From the NCBI RefSeq assembly GCF_000426585.1, contig NZ_AUFQ01000007.1, positions 1-64,000 of the forward strand: DNA of 64,000 nucleotides, written 5' to 3'. Shown one piece after another: positions 26,901 to 35,543 of the stretch. Each line of letters starts with the position of its first letter. The first letter of the stretch is position 1. The notes under the pieces were generated by a model, which had not been told where the DNA came from, did no database searches, and worked only from the letters and a program-made list of their open reading frames with translations. The DNA is from Segatella baroniae DSM 16972 = JCM 13447 (GTDB lineage: Bacteria; Bacteroidota; Bacteroidia; Bacteroidales; Bacteroidaceae). The translations under genes and the position numbers were made by a program.

Positions 26901-26906
26901 AAACTT

Positions 26907-29900
26907 ATGTCTAAACTACATCTTTCTCACAAGGAGTCCTTGTTTGGCAAGCGGCTTCTGGCGGCAACCTCCCTGCTGGCTGTCGTCTTGGGTGCTACGG
27001 CCCAGTCGCGTCCGCTCTGGATGCGCTATGGTGCCATCTCGCCCGATGGTCGGACAATCGCCTTTTCCTACAAAGGCGACCTCTACACGGTGCCTTCCAG
27101 CGGCGGTGAAGCCCGTCAGTTGACATCCAACGCAGCCTACGATTCCTACCCCGTATGGAGTCCTGATGGGCAAAAAATCGCCTTTTCATCGGCCCGTGAA
27201 GGCAGTCTTGACGTCTTTCTGATAGCCCGTGAAGGCGGTGCCCCCGTCCGATTGACGACAGATAGCGGCAATGAGACGCCCTTGGCTTTTGTCGACGACA
27301 CGCATGTGCTGTTTGAATGCTCCGGTATGCCTTCGCCGCAAAACATCATTTTCCCGAACGGCTCCTTCACGCAGGTGTACCAGGTGGAGACGACGGCAGG
27401 TAGCCGTCCCCGCCTTTTCTCCGAAATTTCCATGCCGGGAATTAGTATCAACAAGGAGGGAGCTGTTCTCTACCACGACGTGAAAGGCTATGAGGACGTC
27501 TGGCGCAAGCATCATACGTCGCCCATCTGCCGCGACGTATGGCTCAAAAGGGACGGGAAATTCACAAAAATGACCCATTTCAACGGTGAAGACCGCAATC
27601 CGGTGTGGGGAGAGGGCGAAACCTATTATTATTTAAGCGAGGAAGACGGCACATTCAACGTCTTCAAGACCAACCTGAGCGGCACGGCCAAGCAACAGCT
27701 CACGCATTTCAAGGGCAACCCCGTGCGTTTCCTGACCCGTTCGGACGATGGGGTGCTGAGCTTCGGCTACGACGGCGAGCTTTATACCCTGCGCGAAGGA
27801 CAGCAGCCCCGGCGTGTGGAGGTCACCGTGACGGCCGACCGCAACGACCAGGACTTGCAGCGGCAGATACGCCGCAGCGGAGCCACCGAGATAGCCCTGT
27901 CGCCCAACGGCAAGGAAGTGGCCTTCATCCTGCACGGCGATGTCTACGTCACTTCGGTGGAATATGCCACCACCCGCCAGATCACCGACACGCCCGAACA
28001 GGAGCGCAGCGTGGATTTTGCACCCGACGGACGCGGCTTGGTCTACGCCAGCGAGCGCGATGGGCTGTGGCAAATCTATCAGAGTACCATCAAGAACAAG
28101 AAGGACGACCTCTTCACCTACGCTTCCGAGATAACGGAAGAGCAGCTCGTCAAGAGCGACAAGACGAGTTTCCAGCCCGTCTACAGTCCCGACGGCAAGA
28201 GCGTGGCCTATCTCGAAGACCGCACCACGCTGCGTGCCGTCGACGTGAAGACCCATGTGTTGCGCACGCTGATGGCCGGCAAGTACATGTATAGCTACAG
28301 CGACGGCGACCAATGGTTCTCCTGGAGTCCCGACAGCCGTTGGCTGCTGGCGAGCTACATCGGCGACGGCGGCTGGAACCACAGCGACGTGGCCCTCGTT
28401 TCGGCCGATGGAAAGGGGGAAATACGCAATCTCACCAACAGCGGCTATAGCGACGGCAACGCCAAGTGGGTGCTCGGCGGCAAGGCCATGGTCTTCGAGA
28501 GCGACCGGGCGGGCTACCGCAGCCACGGTTCGTGGGGTTCGGAGAGCGACGCCTACATCATGTTCTTCGACCTCGACGCCTATGAGCAGTTCAAGATGAC
28601 CAAGGAAGAGTACGCACGATGGAAGGAAACCAGCGAAGCCGAGAAGAAAGAGGCCGAGAAGCGTGAGAAAGAGGAAGCCAAACAGGCCAAGGACAAGAAG
28701 AAAAATCCCAACGCCGTGAAGCCCGAGAAGGTGGAACCGCTGGAGCTGGATGTCGACAACTGCCGCGACCGCGTGGTTCGGCTGACGGTGAACTCGTCGC
28801 ATCTGGGCGACTTCCTGCTCAACAAGGAGGGCGACGCCATCTATTACCAAGCCCGCTTCGAGGGCAGCGCCGACCTGTGGAAGCACAGTCTTCGCGAGGG
28901 CAGCACGGTGATAGTGGCCAAAGGAATCGGTGGCGGCGGCATGACGGCCGACAGGGATTTCAAGAACATCTACCTCTGCAATGGCGGTATCAAGAAGTTC
29001 GACGTGGCCATGAACACCACGAAGTCAGTCGACTTCGAGGCCCGTTTCAACTACCGTCCCTACGCGGAGCGCGCCTACATGTTCAACCATATCTGGCAAC
29101 AAGTGAAGGACAAGTTCTACGATACGAAGCTGCATGGCGTCGACTGGGACGGTTACAAGAAGACCTACGAGCGTTTCCTGCCCTACATCAACAACCGTTA
29201 CGACTTCCGCGACATGCTCTCCGAAATGCTGGGCGAGCTGAACGCGTCGCACACCGGCGCCCGTTTCTATTCCTACGGAGCCGACCTGCGCACGGCCGCG
29301 CTGGGCCTTTTCTACGACGAAAGCCATACGGGTGACGGCCTGAAGATAGCCGAAGTCATCAAGCGCGGGCCTTTTGACGTGCGCGATACGAAGGTGAAGG
29401 CCGGCGATATCATCGAAGCCATCGACGGCGAAAGGATTCTGGCCGGCAAGGACTACAACCATCTGCTCGACGGGAAGGCCGGCAAGCCGGTGCGCGTTAC
29501 GGTGAAGAGTGGCGGCAAAGAGCGTGATGTCGTCGTGCGGGCGATAGGCAAGGGCACTCAAAGCGACCTGCTTTACCAGCGTTGGGTGGACCGCAACCGC
29601 GCGCTGGTCGACAAGTGGTCTGGCGGGCAGCTGGCCTATGTCCACGTGCGGGCGATGGACAGCGAGAGCTTCCGCACGGTCTTCCGCGAACTCCTCTCCG
29701 ACAGCAGCCGGCAGAAGAAGGCCGTCATCGTGGACGAACGTCACAACGGCGGCGGCTGGCTCCACGACGACCTCTGCACGCTCCTGGGCGGCAAGCAGTA
29801 TCAGAGCTTCGTGCCCCGTGGCCAGTTCATCGGCTGGGATCCCTGGAACAAGTGGGTGAAACCGAGTTGTGTGCTCATCTGCGAGGATGATTATTCCAAC

Positions 29901-30173
29901 GGTCACGGCTTCCCGTTCGTCTACAAGACGTTGGGTATCGGCAAACTCATTGGCACTCCCGTGGCGGGTACGATGACGGCCGTGTGGTGGGAGTCGCTGC
30001 TCGATAACCAGATGGTCTTCGGCATACCGCAAGTGGGCTGCGTGGACATGAAGGGCGTGTATGGCGAGAACAACACCTTGCAGCCCGACATAGAAGTCTA
30101 CAACACGCCCGAGGACTATCTCAGCGGCAACGACGCGCAACTTCGCCGTGCCGTCGAGGAAATGCTCAAGTAG
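26907..30173 (+). CDS. Tricorn-like S41 peptidase
   Basis: This 1,088-residue protein resembles archaeal tricorn protease. A signal-like hydrophobic N-terminus (about 15-33) is followed by PD40/WD40-like propeller repeats, e.g. SPDGRTIAFSYKGDLY near 45 and YSPDGKSVAYLED near 425. A charged lysine/glutamate-rich helix covers about 570-610. The tricorn C1 region holds ASHTGAR with Ser781-His782, then comes a PDZ domain (about 800-890). The S41 core has Ser997 in DDYSNGHGF. It would be an exported peptidase that degrades peptides. It ends at a clean intrinsic terminator. Confidence 0.87.
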   Translation: MSKLHLSHKESLFGKRLLAATSLLAVVLGATAQSRPLWMRYGAISPDGRTIAFSYKGDLYTVPSSGGEARQLTSNAAYDSYPVWSPDGQKIAFSSAREGSLDVFLIAREGGAPVRLTTDSGNETPLAFVDDTHVLFECSGMPSPQNIIFPNGSFTQVYQVETTAGSRPRLFSEISMPGISINKEGAVLYHDVKGYEDVWRKHHTSPICRDVWLKRDGKFTKMTHFNGEDRNPVWGEGETYYYLSEEDGTFNVFKTNLSGTAKQQLTHFKGNPVRFLTRSDDGVLSFGYDGELYTLREGQQPRRVEVTVTADRNDQDLQRQIRRSGATEIALSPNGKEVAFILHGDVYVTSVEYATTRQITDTPEQERSVDFAPDGRGLVYASERDGLWQIYQSTIKNKKDDLFTYASEITEEQLVKSDKTSFQPVYSPDGKSVAYLEDRTTLRAVDVKTHVLRTLMAGKYMYSYSDGDQWFSWSPDSRWLLASYIGDGGWNHSDVALVSADGKGEIRNLTNSGYSDGNAKWVLGGKAMVFESDRAGYRSHGSWGSESDAYIMFFDLDAYEQFKMTKEEYARWKETSEAEKKEAEKREKEEAKQAKDKKKNPNAVKPEKVEPLELDVDNCRDRVVRLTVNSSHLGDFLLNKEGDAIYYQARFEGSADLWKHSLREGSTVIVAKGIGGGGMTADRDFKNIYLCNGGIKKFDVAMNTTKSVDFEARFNYRPYAERAYMFNHIWQQVKDKFYDTKLHGVDWDGYKKTYERFLPYINNRYDFRDMLSEMLGELNASHTGARFYSYGADLRTAALGLFYDESHTGDGLKIAEVIKRGPFDVRDTKVKAGDIIEAIDGERILAGKDYNHLLDGKAGKPVRVTVKSGGKERDVVVRAIGKGTQSDLLYQRWVDRNRALVDKWSGGQLAYVHVRAMDSESFRTVFRELLSDSSRQKKAVIVDERHNGGGWLHDDLCTLLGGKQYQSFVPRGQFIGWDPWNKWVKPSCVLICEDDYSNGHGFPFVYKTLGIGKLIGTPVAGTMTAVWWESLLDNQMVFGIPQVGCVDMKGVYGENNTLQPDIEVYNTPEDYLSGNDAQLRRAVEEMLK

Positions 30174-30205
30174 CAGCTTGTCCTTGACGGACTCCTAAAA
30201 GGTCG

Positions 30206-30237
30206 GCCACGCTCTCAGAGGAAGAGCGTGGCTGATT
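30206..30237 (+). terminator. Terminator of the rnhB-WYL-tricorn operon
   Basis: GCCACGCTCT (30206-30215) and AGAGCGTGGC (30223-30232) form a perfect 10-bp stem with a 7-nt loop, followed by TGATTT. Confidence 0.75.
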
Positions 30238-30523
30238 TGCGTTGGTGTAGGAACGATGGAGGGATATGCGGCGGGGTGTCGTTGTTGCTCTTTTGCAGAC
30301 AGGTCGTGGGCGAAGTGTGGGGTGGTCGTGCGTCGGCGTTCATGGATCGAGCCTTTTGTGGGCGACCCCGCTGGGGTCGATGAAGGCGAGCGGGACATCC
30401 CGTAGTCAGCCTATCGGCATGACTACGGGTTATGGAAAGGTGAAGCCTCCGGCTTCATCATCGGCCGTCTTTGCGTAGCGGGCGATTCGTCCTGCTCCCC
30501 ATGTCTGCGGTTTGGGGGCATGT
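30237..30523 (+). repeat. Array module A, copy 1
   Basis: A 287-bp module nearly identical to copy 2. It holds hairpin P3 (CGACCCC/GGGGTCG, 30363-30379), hairpin P2 (CCCGTAGTCA-GCC/GGC-TGACTACGGG, 30399-30429) and hairpin P1 (TGAAGCC/GGCTTCA, 30441-30457). P2 has GTAG at its foot, as in enterobacterial REPs. Confidence 0.8.
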
Positions 30524-30668
30524 GCGCAGGTCGTATGCCTCCTCACGTTTACAGTTTGCGGTCATGTGAGCAGGTCGTGTGCCTCTTCATGTCTGCGGTT
30601 TGCGGTCACGTGAGTGGGTGCATGTCTCCCCATGTCTGCGGTTTGCAGTCATGTGAGCGTGCGTGTGT
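30495..30668 (+). repeat. Tandem 43-44 bp repeats, first block
   Basis: Four units start at 30495, 30539, 30583 and 30626 with the pattern ctccccatgtctgcggtttg, then c(a/g)gtcatgtgag and a short variable GC-rich tail. A fifth, degenerate unit runs into module B. Confidence 0.8.
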
Positions 30669-30690
30669 CTGTCCTGAGACAGCGGATCGT

Positions 30691-30826
30691 GGTCATGTGA
30701 TGAAGCTGGAGGCTTCACCTTATCTGTAACCCGCAGTCATGCCGATAGGCTGACTGCGGGGGAGAGGCAAGTACTGCGTGGAGAGTATCGACTCCAGCGG
30801 AGTCGCCCACGAGCAGTTTGGCCATC
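30691..30826 (-). repeat. Array module B, copy 1 (inverted core of A)
   Basis: It contains P1 (30701-30717), P2 with CCCGCAGTCA/TGACTGCGGG (30730-30760) and P3 with CGACTCC/GGAGTCG (30789-30805) in reversed order. Stem changes relative to A are compensated on the other arm. Confidence 0.8.
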
Positions 30827-31113
30827 TTGCGTTGGCATAGGAACGATGGAGGGATATGCGGCGGGGTGTCGTTGTTGCTCTTTTGCAGGCAGGTCGTGGG
30901 CGAGGTGTGGGGTGGTCGTGCGTCGGCGTTCATGGATTGCGCCTTTTGTGGGCGACCCCGCTGGGGTCGATGTAGAGGGGCCGGACATCCCGTAGTCAGC
31001 CTGTCGGCATGACTACGGGTTATGGAAAGGTGAAGCCTCCGGCTTCATCATCGGCAGTCTTTGTGTAGCGGGCGGTCCATCCTGCTCCCCATGTCTGCGG
31101 TTTGGGGGCATGT
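30827..31113 (+). repeat. Array module A, copy 2
   Basis: It is the same 287-bp module as copy 1 with scattered substitutions (for example ggcatagg for ggtgtagg, gcaggcagg for gcagacagg). It is followed by degenerate tandem-unit remnants to about 31230. Confidence 0.8.
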
Positions 31114-31230
31114 AATGTGTCTTTCCGGGGGGCTGCGGGCTGTGGTCATGAGGTGGATTGCGTGCCTTTCTTGGGTTTGTGAGGTTGCGGTCATGTGACG
31201 GGTCGTATGATTTCCTGTATCTGTAGTTTG

Positions 31231-31398
31231 TGTGCGACCCCGCTGGGGTCGATGAAGGCGAGCGGGACATCCCGTAGTCAGCCTGTCGGCATGACTATGG
31301 GTTATGGAAAGGTGAAGCCTCTGGCTTCATCATCGGTCGCCTTCGCGTAGCGGGTAATCCGTCCTGCTCACCATGTCTGTAGTTTGCGGTCATGTGAG
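31231..31398 (+). repeat. Array module A, copy 3 (5'-truncated)
   Basis: It starts inside A just before P3 and continues through P2 and P1 into the tandem units. The first ~125 bp of the module are absent. Confidence 0.75.
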
Positions 31399-31538
31399 TG
31401 GTCGTGTGCCTCCTCATGTCTGTGGTTTGCAGTCATGTGAGCAGGTCGTATGCCTCCCCATGTCTACAGTTTGGGGTATGTGAGTGGCTGCATGTCTCCT
31501 CATGTCTGTGGTTTGCAGTCATGTGAGCGTGCGTGTGC
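31367..31538 (+). repeat. Tandem 42-44 bp repeats, second block
   Basis: Four units start at 31367, 31410, 31454 and 31496, matching the first block. They lead into module B copy 2. Confidence 0.8.
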
Positions 31539-31560
31539 CTGGTCGGAGACAGTCGATAGC

Positions 31561-31695
31561 GGTCATGTGATGAAGCCAGAGGCTTCACCTTTCTGTAACC
31601 CGCAGTCATGCCGATAGGCTGACTGCGGGGGAGAGGCAAGTACTGCGTGGAGAGTATCGACTCCAGCGGAGTCGCCCACGAGCAGTTTGGCCATC
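31561..31695 (-). repeat. Array module B, copy 2
   Basis: Nearly identical to B copy 1. In P1 it has GAAGCC/GGCTTC (fully paired), where copy 1 has GAAGC/GCTTC with a larger loop. It ends about 23 bp before the stop codon of the transposase gene. Confidence 0.8.
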
Positions 31696-31717
31696 CATGG
31701 ACTATCCCCCGAAGCAT

Positions 31718-32179
31718 TCACTCTATCCAGTCTTTTCGGAAATAGTCTTCATCATATTGAATACCGACCTCCCGCATGATTTGTTTTAGCTCATCTATGA
31801 ATGACATCTTCTTGTGGTGCTCCTTCTGTCTCCTGACATATTCCACCACATAAGCCTTTTCGGACTCGCTATAGGAAATGGCGCAATAGCCTATTCCCCA
31901 CCCATTGAACATGGGAAACTCGCGGGGATGGCTTTTGATGAAGTTGCCGGCAGACTTTTTCAGCTCCCTTACAAAATCGGCCAGGCAAACGTCGGGGCGC
32001 AAAGAAACAAACATGTGGATGTGGTCGGGCATGGAGTTGATCCTGAGAAGGCAGATGTCATGGGCTCTGCAGTAAGCCAATATGTATGCGTAGAGGTCCC
32101 GCTCATGAGCTTCGTTGATGGTTCGTTGGGATTGATAGGTGCGAAATACGATGTGGTAATAGAGTTTGGAGTAACTCAT
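31718..32179 (-). CDS. IS200/IS605-type Y1 transposase (RAYT-like)
   Basis: This 153-residue HUH transposase has the metal-binding motif MPDHIHMFVSL (His53, His55) and the catalytic tyrosine, probably Tyr114, in VVEYVRRQKEHHKK. Such enzymes cut single-stranded DNA at hairpin feet. The start MSYSKLYY at 32179 is chosen; the open frame to 32287 runs through the promoter. No tnpB is present. Its 3' end touches a large palindromic array, the situation of REP-associated tyrosine transposases, which are domesticated single-copy relatives of IS200. A plain solo IS200-like insertion is the alternative. Confidence 0.85.
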   Translation of the reverse strand: MSYSKLYYHIVFRTYQSQRTINEAHERDLYAYILAYCRAHDICLLRINSMPDHIHMFVSLRPDVCLADFVRELKKSAGNFIKSHPREFPMFNGWGIGYCAISYSESEKAYVVEYVRRQKEHHKKMSFIDELKQIMREVGIQYDEDYFRKDWIE

Positions 32180-32204
32180 GGCATTTGAAGTTGGTTGTTT
32201 GATG

Positions 32205-32212
32205 CAAAGGTA
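32205..32212 (-). promoter_or_regulatory. Promoter -7 box for the Y1 transposase (TACCTTTG)
   Basis: It reads TACCTTTG on the minus strand about 26 bp upstream of the start, arguing that the gene is expressed. Confidence 0.6.
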
Positions 32213-32665
32213 ATGATAGATTCTCAATCGAACAAGAATCGGCCGTAGGGCATTTCCCTTCGTTTCTCCCCTTGTGAAACATTGCATAGGGCCGCCCTTC
32301 GCCGGCAGGCTTCGACAGCAATCGGTCTCTCGCCGTTTTTTTACTCGTCAACGCCCGCTTCGACATAAAGGAAGGATGGCGCTTGCCGTGCAGGAAAAGT
32401 GCTTGAAGCCAGTCGTTTATGCCCGCTTGCGCCGTCGCCGGCCGTCGCCTGTTTTCAAAAGCAGCGCGGCGGCGTTGCGAAAGCTGCCCTTTGACCTGCT
32501 GAAAGCTGTGCTTCGAGCTTGCGAAAGCTGCTCTTTTGCCGCGTCAAAGGGCAGCTTTCGCCTTTCGGTCGCTGCGCTTTTGTCGCTTGGTCGGGCCGTA
32601 CCATCGTTTTGTGTTAATATATATTTAAAATGAGAAAGGAAATGATAAGGTTATGAAATAAGTCG
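32213..32665. other. Gene-free region between transposase and DeoR regulator
   Basis: There is no supported gene. It contains the repeat-like block 32470-32570 described separately. From about 32,600 it turns AT-rich ahead of the DeoR promoter. A 119-codon plus-strand open frame (32274-32633) has the composition of repeats and is not called. Confidence 0.5.
32477..32561. repeat. 19-bp inverted repeat within AAAGCTGC-type units
   Basis: GCGAAAGCTGCCCTTTGAC (32477-32495) and its exact complement (32543-32561) flank internal half-units (tgaaagctgtgcttcgagct, tgcgaaagctgctcttttgc). The same motif family (aaagcagccctttgac) recurs at 50380-50520 and 60140-60280. Confidence 0.7.
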
Positions 32666-32673
32666 TATATTTG
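32666..32673 (+). promoter_or_regulatory. Promoter -7 box for the DeoR-type gene (TATATTTG)
   Basis: It matches TAnnTTTG 26 bp before the ATG. Confidence 0.6.
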
Positions 32674-32699
32674 TCGCATTAATCAACAACAATCAGGAG

Positions 32700-33476
32700 A
32701 TGACGAAAGAAGATAGACACAATGCCATTCTGGAACAATTGTTTAAGGCAGACTCTGTGTTGGTCTCAGACCTGGCTGAATTGCTGGAAGTGTCGTCCGT
32801 GACGATCAGAAAAGACCTGACTGACCTTGAAAAAGCTGGAAAACTATACCGCAGCCATGGAAAAGCGATCGCCATCAACCCCTTCACGAGCAACCGTTCG
32901 GTCAACGAGAAGGAAAAGCTCTTCCCAGAAGAGAAGTACAGCATAGGCACCGAAGCCGCCAAGTTCATCACCCCCAACGACTCGATCATCATCGCCTCAG
33001 GCACCACCATCCATGCTTTCGCCCACTGCGTGAAGCCCGTCAACAAGCTGACGGTCGTGTCGGCGTCGCTACAGTCGTCGATCGTACTGTCGCAAGACGA
33101 CAACATCGACATCATCCAACTGGGCGGAATGCTGCGCCACAGCAGCGAGTCGGTGGTGGGAGACTACAGCGAGGTGCTGCTCAAAGGCTGCGCCTTCAGC
33201 AAGCTTTTCATGGGCGTGGACGGCATAGACTTCGACTTCGGCATCACCACCACCGACATGCGGGAGGCCCATCTGAACCAGAAGATGATGCAGGCGGCCC
33301 AGAAGACCATCGTGCTGGCCGACTCGTCGAAGTTCGGGCGCAAGGGATTCGCCAAGATCGGCGACATGGAAGAGGTGGACATGATCATCACCGACAGCCA
33401 TGTGAAGCCTTCCGACGTGCGGCGGATAGAGGAACTCGGCATAGAACTGATCATTGCGCACGGAAAAGGGAGTTGA
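32700..33476 (+). CDS. DeoR/GlpR-family transcriptional regulator
   Basis: This 258-residue repressor-type protein has an N-terminal DeoR winged helix (1-57: RHNAILEQLFKADSVLVSDL in part, then VSSVTIRKDLTDLEKAGKL) and a C-terminal sugar-phosphate-sensing DeoRC domain (about 75-235, with ITPNDSIIIASGTTIHAFA and the LADSSKFGRKGFAKIG motif). Such proteins sense phosphorylated sugars. The downstream acyltransferase begins after 114 bp; a GH110 galactosidase lies three genes on, so control of carbohydrate genes is possible but not shown. Confidence 0.88.
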   Translation: MTKEDRHNAILEQLFKADSVLVSDLAELLEVSSVTIRKDLTDLEKAGKLYRSHGKAIAINPFTSNRSVNEKEKLFPEEKYSIGTEAAKFITPNDSIIIASGTTIHAFAHCVKPVNKLTVVSASLQSSIVLSQDDNIDIIQLGGMLRHSSESVVGDYSEVLLKGCAFSKLFMGVDGIDFDFGITTTDMREAHLNQKMMQAAQKTIVLADSSKFGRKGFAKIGDMEEVDMIITDSHVKPSDVRRIEELGIELIIAHGKGS

Positions 33477-33590
33477 TGAGGTGGTGAGTTGACGAGTTGG
33501 TCCGTTGATGAGCGGCCAAGTCGCGTGTGTTCCGGGCCCCTTTCTTTTTTTATTCTCTTGTTTTTTCTTTCTCATTTTATTTAGAACATT

Positions 33591-34796
33591 ATGAAGATAC
33601 CTTCAGAGTTTGACCCCATAAGGCCGTTCGAACCCGAAGAATTGCCTGAAGTGTTTGACCGTCTGCTGGCCGACCCGCAGTTCCAGCACGTGCTGGCCTA
33701 CCTCTATCCGGGCGTCCCCGTGGAGGCCATCGGGCAGAAGATGAAGCAGTGCAAGACGAACCTCGATTTCCAGAAAGCCTTCTGCTATCCCTTCCTCCAG
33801 CAGCTGGTGCAGACCGTCAGCGCCGGAATCGACGTCGACGCCTACAACCTGGACATCAAGAAACGCTACACCTTCGTGAGCAACCACCGCGACATCGTGC
33901 TCGACTCGGCCTTCCTCGACAAGATACTGATTGACGTGGGCTTCGAGACGACGTGCGAAATCGCCATCGGCGACAACCTGCTGACCTTGCCCTGGGTGAA
34001 AGACCTGGTGAGAGTGAACAAGTCGTTCACCGTGGAAAGGGCGCTCCACTCCGTCGAAATGCTCAAGGCCAGCAAGCGCATGTCGGAGTACATCCACTTC
34101 GCCGTGGCCCGGAAGAACGAGAACGTGTGGATAGCGCAGCGGCAGGGACGGGCCAAGAACTCCAACGACCTGACCCAACCGGCCATCCTCAAGATGATGG
34201 CGATGGGCGGCGAGGGCACCGTCGCCGAGCGGTTGCAGGCCCTCCACATCATACCGCTGGCCATCTCCTACGAATACGACCCCTGCGACTATCTCAAGGC
34301 ACGCGAATATCAGCTGCGCCGCGACGTTCCGTTCTGGAAGAAGACGGCCGAAGACGACATCGAAAGCATGCTGGTGGGTATCAAGGGCTACAAGGGACAC
34401 ATCCATTACGAGGCCGCACCCTGCATCGACGAGTGGCTGGAGACGGTCGATCTGGAGCAACCCAAGAACAAACTGTTCGACGAAATCGCCGCGCACATCG
34501 ACACCGAGATCCATCGCAGCTACCGCATCTACCCGTGCAACTACATCGCGCTGGACATGATACAGGACACGAAGGTCTACGCCGACCGCTACAAGGAGGA
34601 GGATTATGAACGTTTCGAGGCCTACGTGGCCGGTCAGTTGGCGAAGATCGACATCGAGAACAAGGACGACCGCTTCCTGCGCACCTGCCTGTTGAGCCAG
34701 TATGCCTATCCGGCCAAGAACTATCTGGCGGCCAAGGCGGCCACGGAGGGCGGCATGTTCAAGTCGTTGAAGAACCGATTCTCGTTCAAGAAATGA
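33591..34796 (+). CDS. Acylglycerol-phosphate acyltransferase-like protein
   Basis: This 401-residue protein contains YTFVSNHRDIVLDSAFLDKI at about 84-103, an NHxxxxxD-like acyltransferase motif I found in a Bacteroidota family annotated as 1-acyl-sn-glycerol-3-phosphate acyltransferase. Later KNSNDLTQPAILKMM and PLAISYEYDPCDYLKARE resemble its other conserved blocks. The spacing of the His and Asp differs from classical PlsC (HX4D), so substrate assignment is tentative. No membrane helices are obvious. Its stop overlaps the next gene's ATG by 4 bp. Confidence 0.65.
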   Translation: MKIPSEFDPIRPFEPEELPEVFDRLLADPQFQHVLAYLYPGVPVEAIGQKMKQCKTNLDFQKAFCYPFLQQLVQTVSAGIDVDAYNLDIKKRYTFVSNHRDIVLDSAFLDKILIDVGFETTCEIAIGDNLLTLPWVKDLVRVNKSFTVERALHSVEMLKASKRMSEYIHFAVARKNENVWIAQRQGRAKNSNDLTQPAILKMMAMGGEGTVAERLQALHIIPLAISYEYDPCDYLKAREYQLRRDVPFWKKTAEDDIESMLVGIKGYKGHIHYEAAPCIDEWLETVDLEQPKNKLFDEIAAHIDTEIHRSYRIYPCNYIALDMIQDTKVYADRYKEEDYERFEAYVAGQLAKIDIENKDDRFLRTCLLSQYAYPAKNYLAAKAATEGGMFKSLKNRFSFKK

Positions 34797-35479
34797 GCAG
34801 GCGCCCAACGAGACGCGTCGCGGTCTGGGTCGTCGGCCTGCTGGCCGTCGGCCTGACGGCTTGCAAGCACGAGACTTATGAGAGTGGGGATGGGGAATAT
34901 TCCTATCTCCAGGCTCATTATGTGGAGGCGGCGACCGACGGCAACAGCCAGTTTGTGCAGGCCTTGACCGACGACAACGCGCGGCTGGCGTTCACGAAAC
35001 CCGTGAAGGCCGCCTGGGCCACGACCCCCGATTCCACCTATCGGGCACTGCTCTACCACAAACAGGTGGCCGCCGACGGCACGACGGAGCCTTTCTCGCT
35101 GCGTCGCGTGTCTGTGGTGAAACTCCGCCCCCGTGCCGAAGGGGAGGCCTTGGGCATGGATCCGGTCGTCTTTGAGAGTGCTTGGATTTCGGAAAACCAC
35201 AAGTATCTCAACATCGCCTTCGGCTTGAAGACCGGCAGGACGGCCGATGGAAAGGCCCGACAGACGGTGGACTTGGTGCTCGTCAGAGAGCGACGGCTGC
35301 CCGACGGGACGGCGGAACGAAGCGTCGCGTTCAGCCATCGGCAGAACAAAGTGCCCGAATACTACACGACGCACCATGTGGTCAGCATGCCGTTGGAGGG
35401 ATTTCAAGGCACGATTAACCTGACCGTCCACAGCTACAAGGGCACGGTCGGCAAGCTGTTGACCATCCCCCGTCAATGA
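34793..35479 (+). CDS. NigD-like lipoprotein
   Basis: This 228-residue protein starts with a basic, hydrophobic signal ending in the lipobox LTAC (Cys24), so it is anchored in an envelope membrane. The C-terminal part with ESAWISENHKYLNIAFGLKTG (near 122-142) is characteristic of the NigD-like family, common in Prevotella and Bacteroides and of unknown function. It is coupled to the acyltransferase gene by an ATGA overlap. Confidence 0.7.
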   Translation: MSRRPTRRVAVWVVGLLAVGLTACKHETYESGDGEYSYLQAHYVEAATDGNSQFVQALTDDNARLAFTKPVKAAWATTPDSTYRALLYHKQVAADGTTEPFSLRRVSVVKLRPRAEGEALGMDPVVFESAWISENHKYLNIAFGLKTGRTADGKARQTVDLVLVRERRLPDGTAERSVAFSHRQNKVPEYYTTHHVVSMPLEGFQGTINLTVHSYKGTVGKLLTIPRQ

Positions 35480-35543
35480 CCGGATGCGGAACGACGCGTC
35501 CGGTTTTGCTTTTTCCACCCCCGACAATCCCCAAGATGATGTC

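Larger units (their letters stand above)
30237..31717. repeat. Composite palindrome and tandem-repeat array
   Basis: About 1.5 kb without a gene, built from module A (copies at 30237, 30827 and a partial one at 31231), module B (30691-30826 and 31561-31695, roughly the reverse complement of the core of A) and 43-44 bp tandem units between them. Each A and B core carries three hairpins. The array abuts the 3' end of a Y1 transposase gene. The arrangement resembles REP/BIME arrays with a RAYT gene. Short open frames here on both strands are by-products of the repeats. Confidence 0.8.

Noticed and set aside
30495-31538. CRISPR array
   Set aside because: The 43-44 bp units repeat as a whole with no unique spacers between fixed repeats, and no cas genes are present.
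32274-32633. 119-codon open frame
   Set aside because: It runs through the 19-bp inverted repeat block, and its translation mirrors the repeats.
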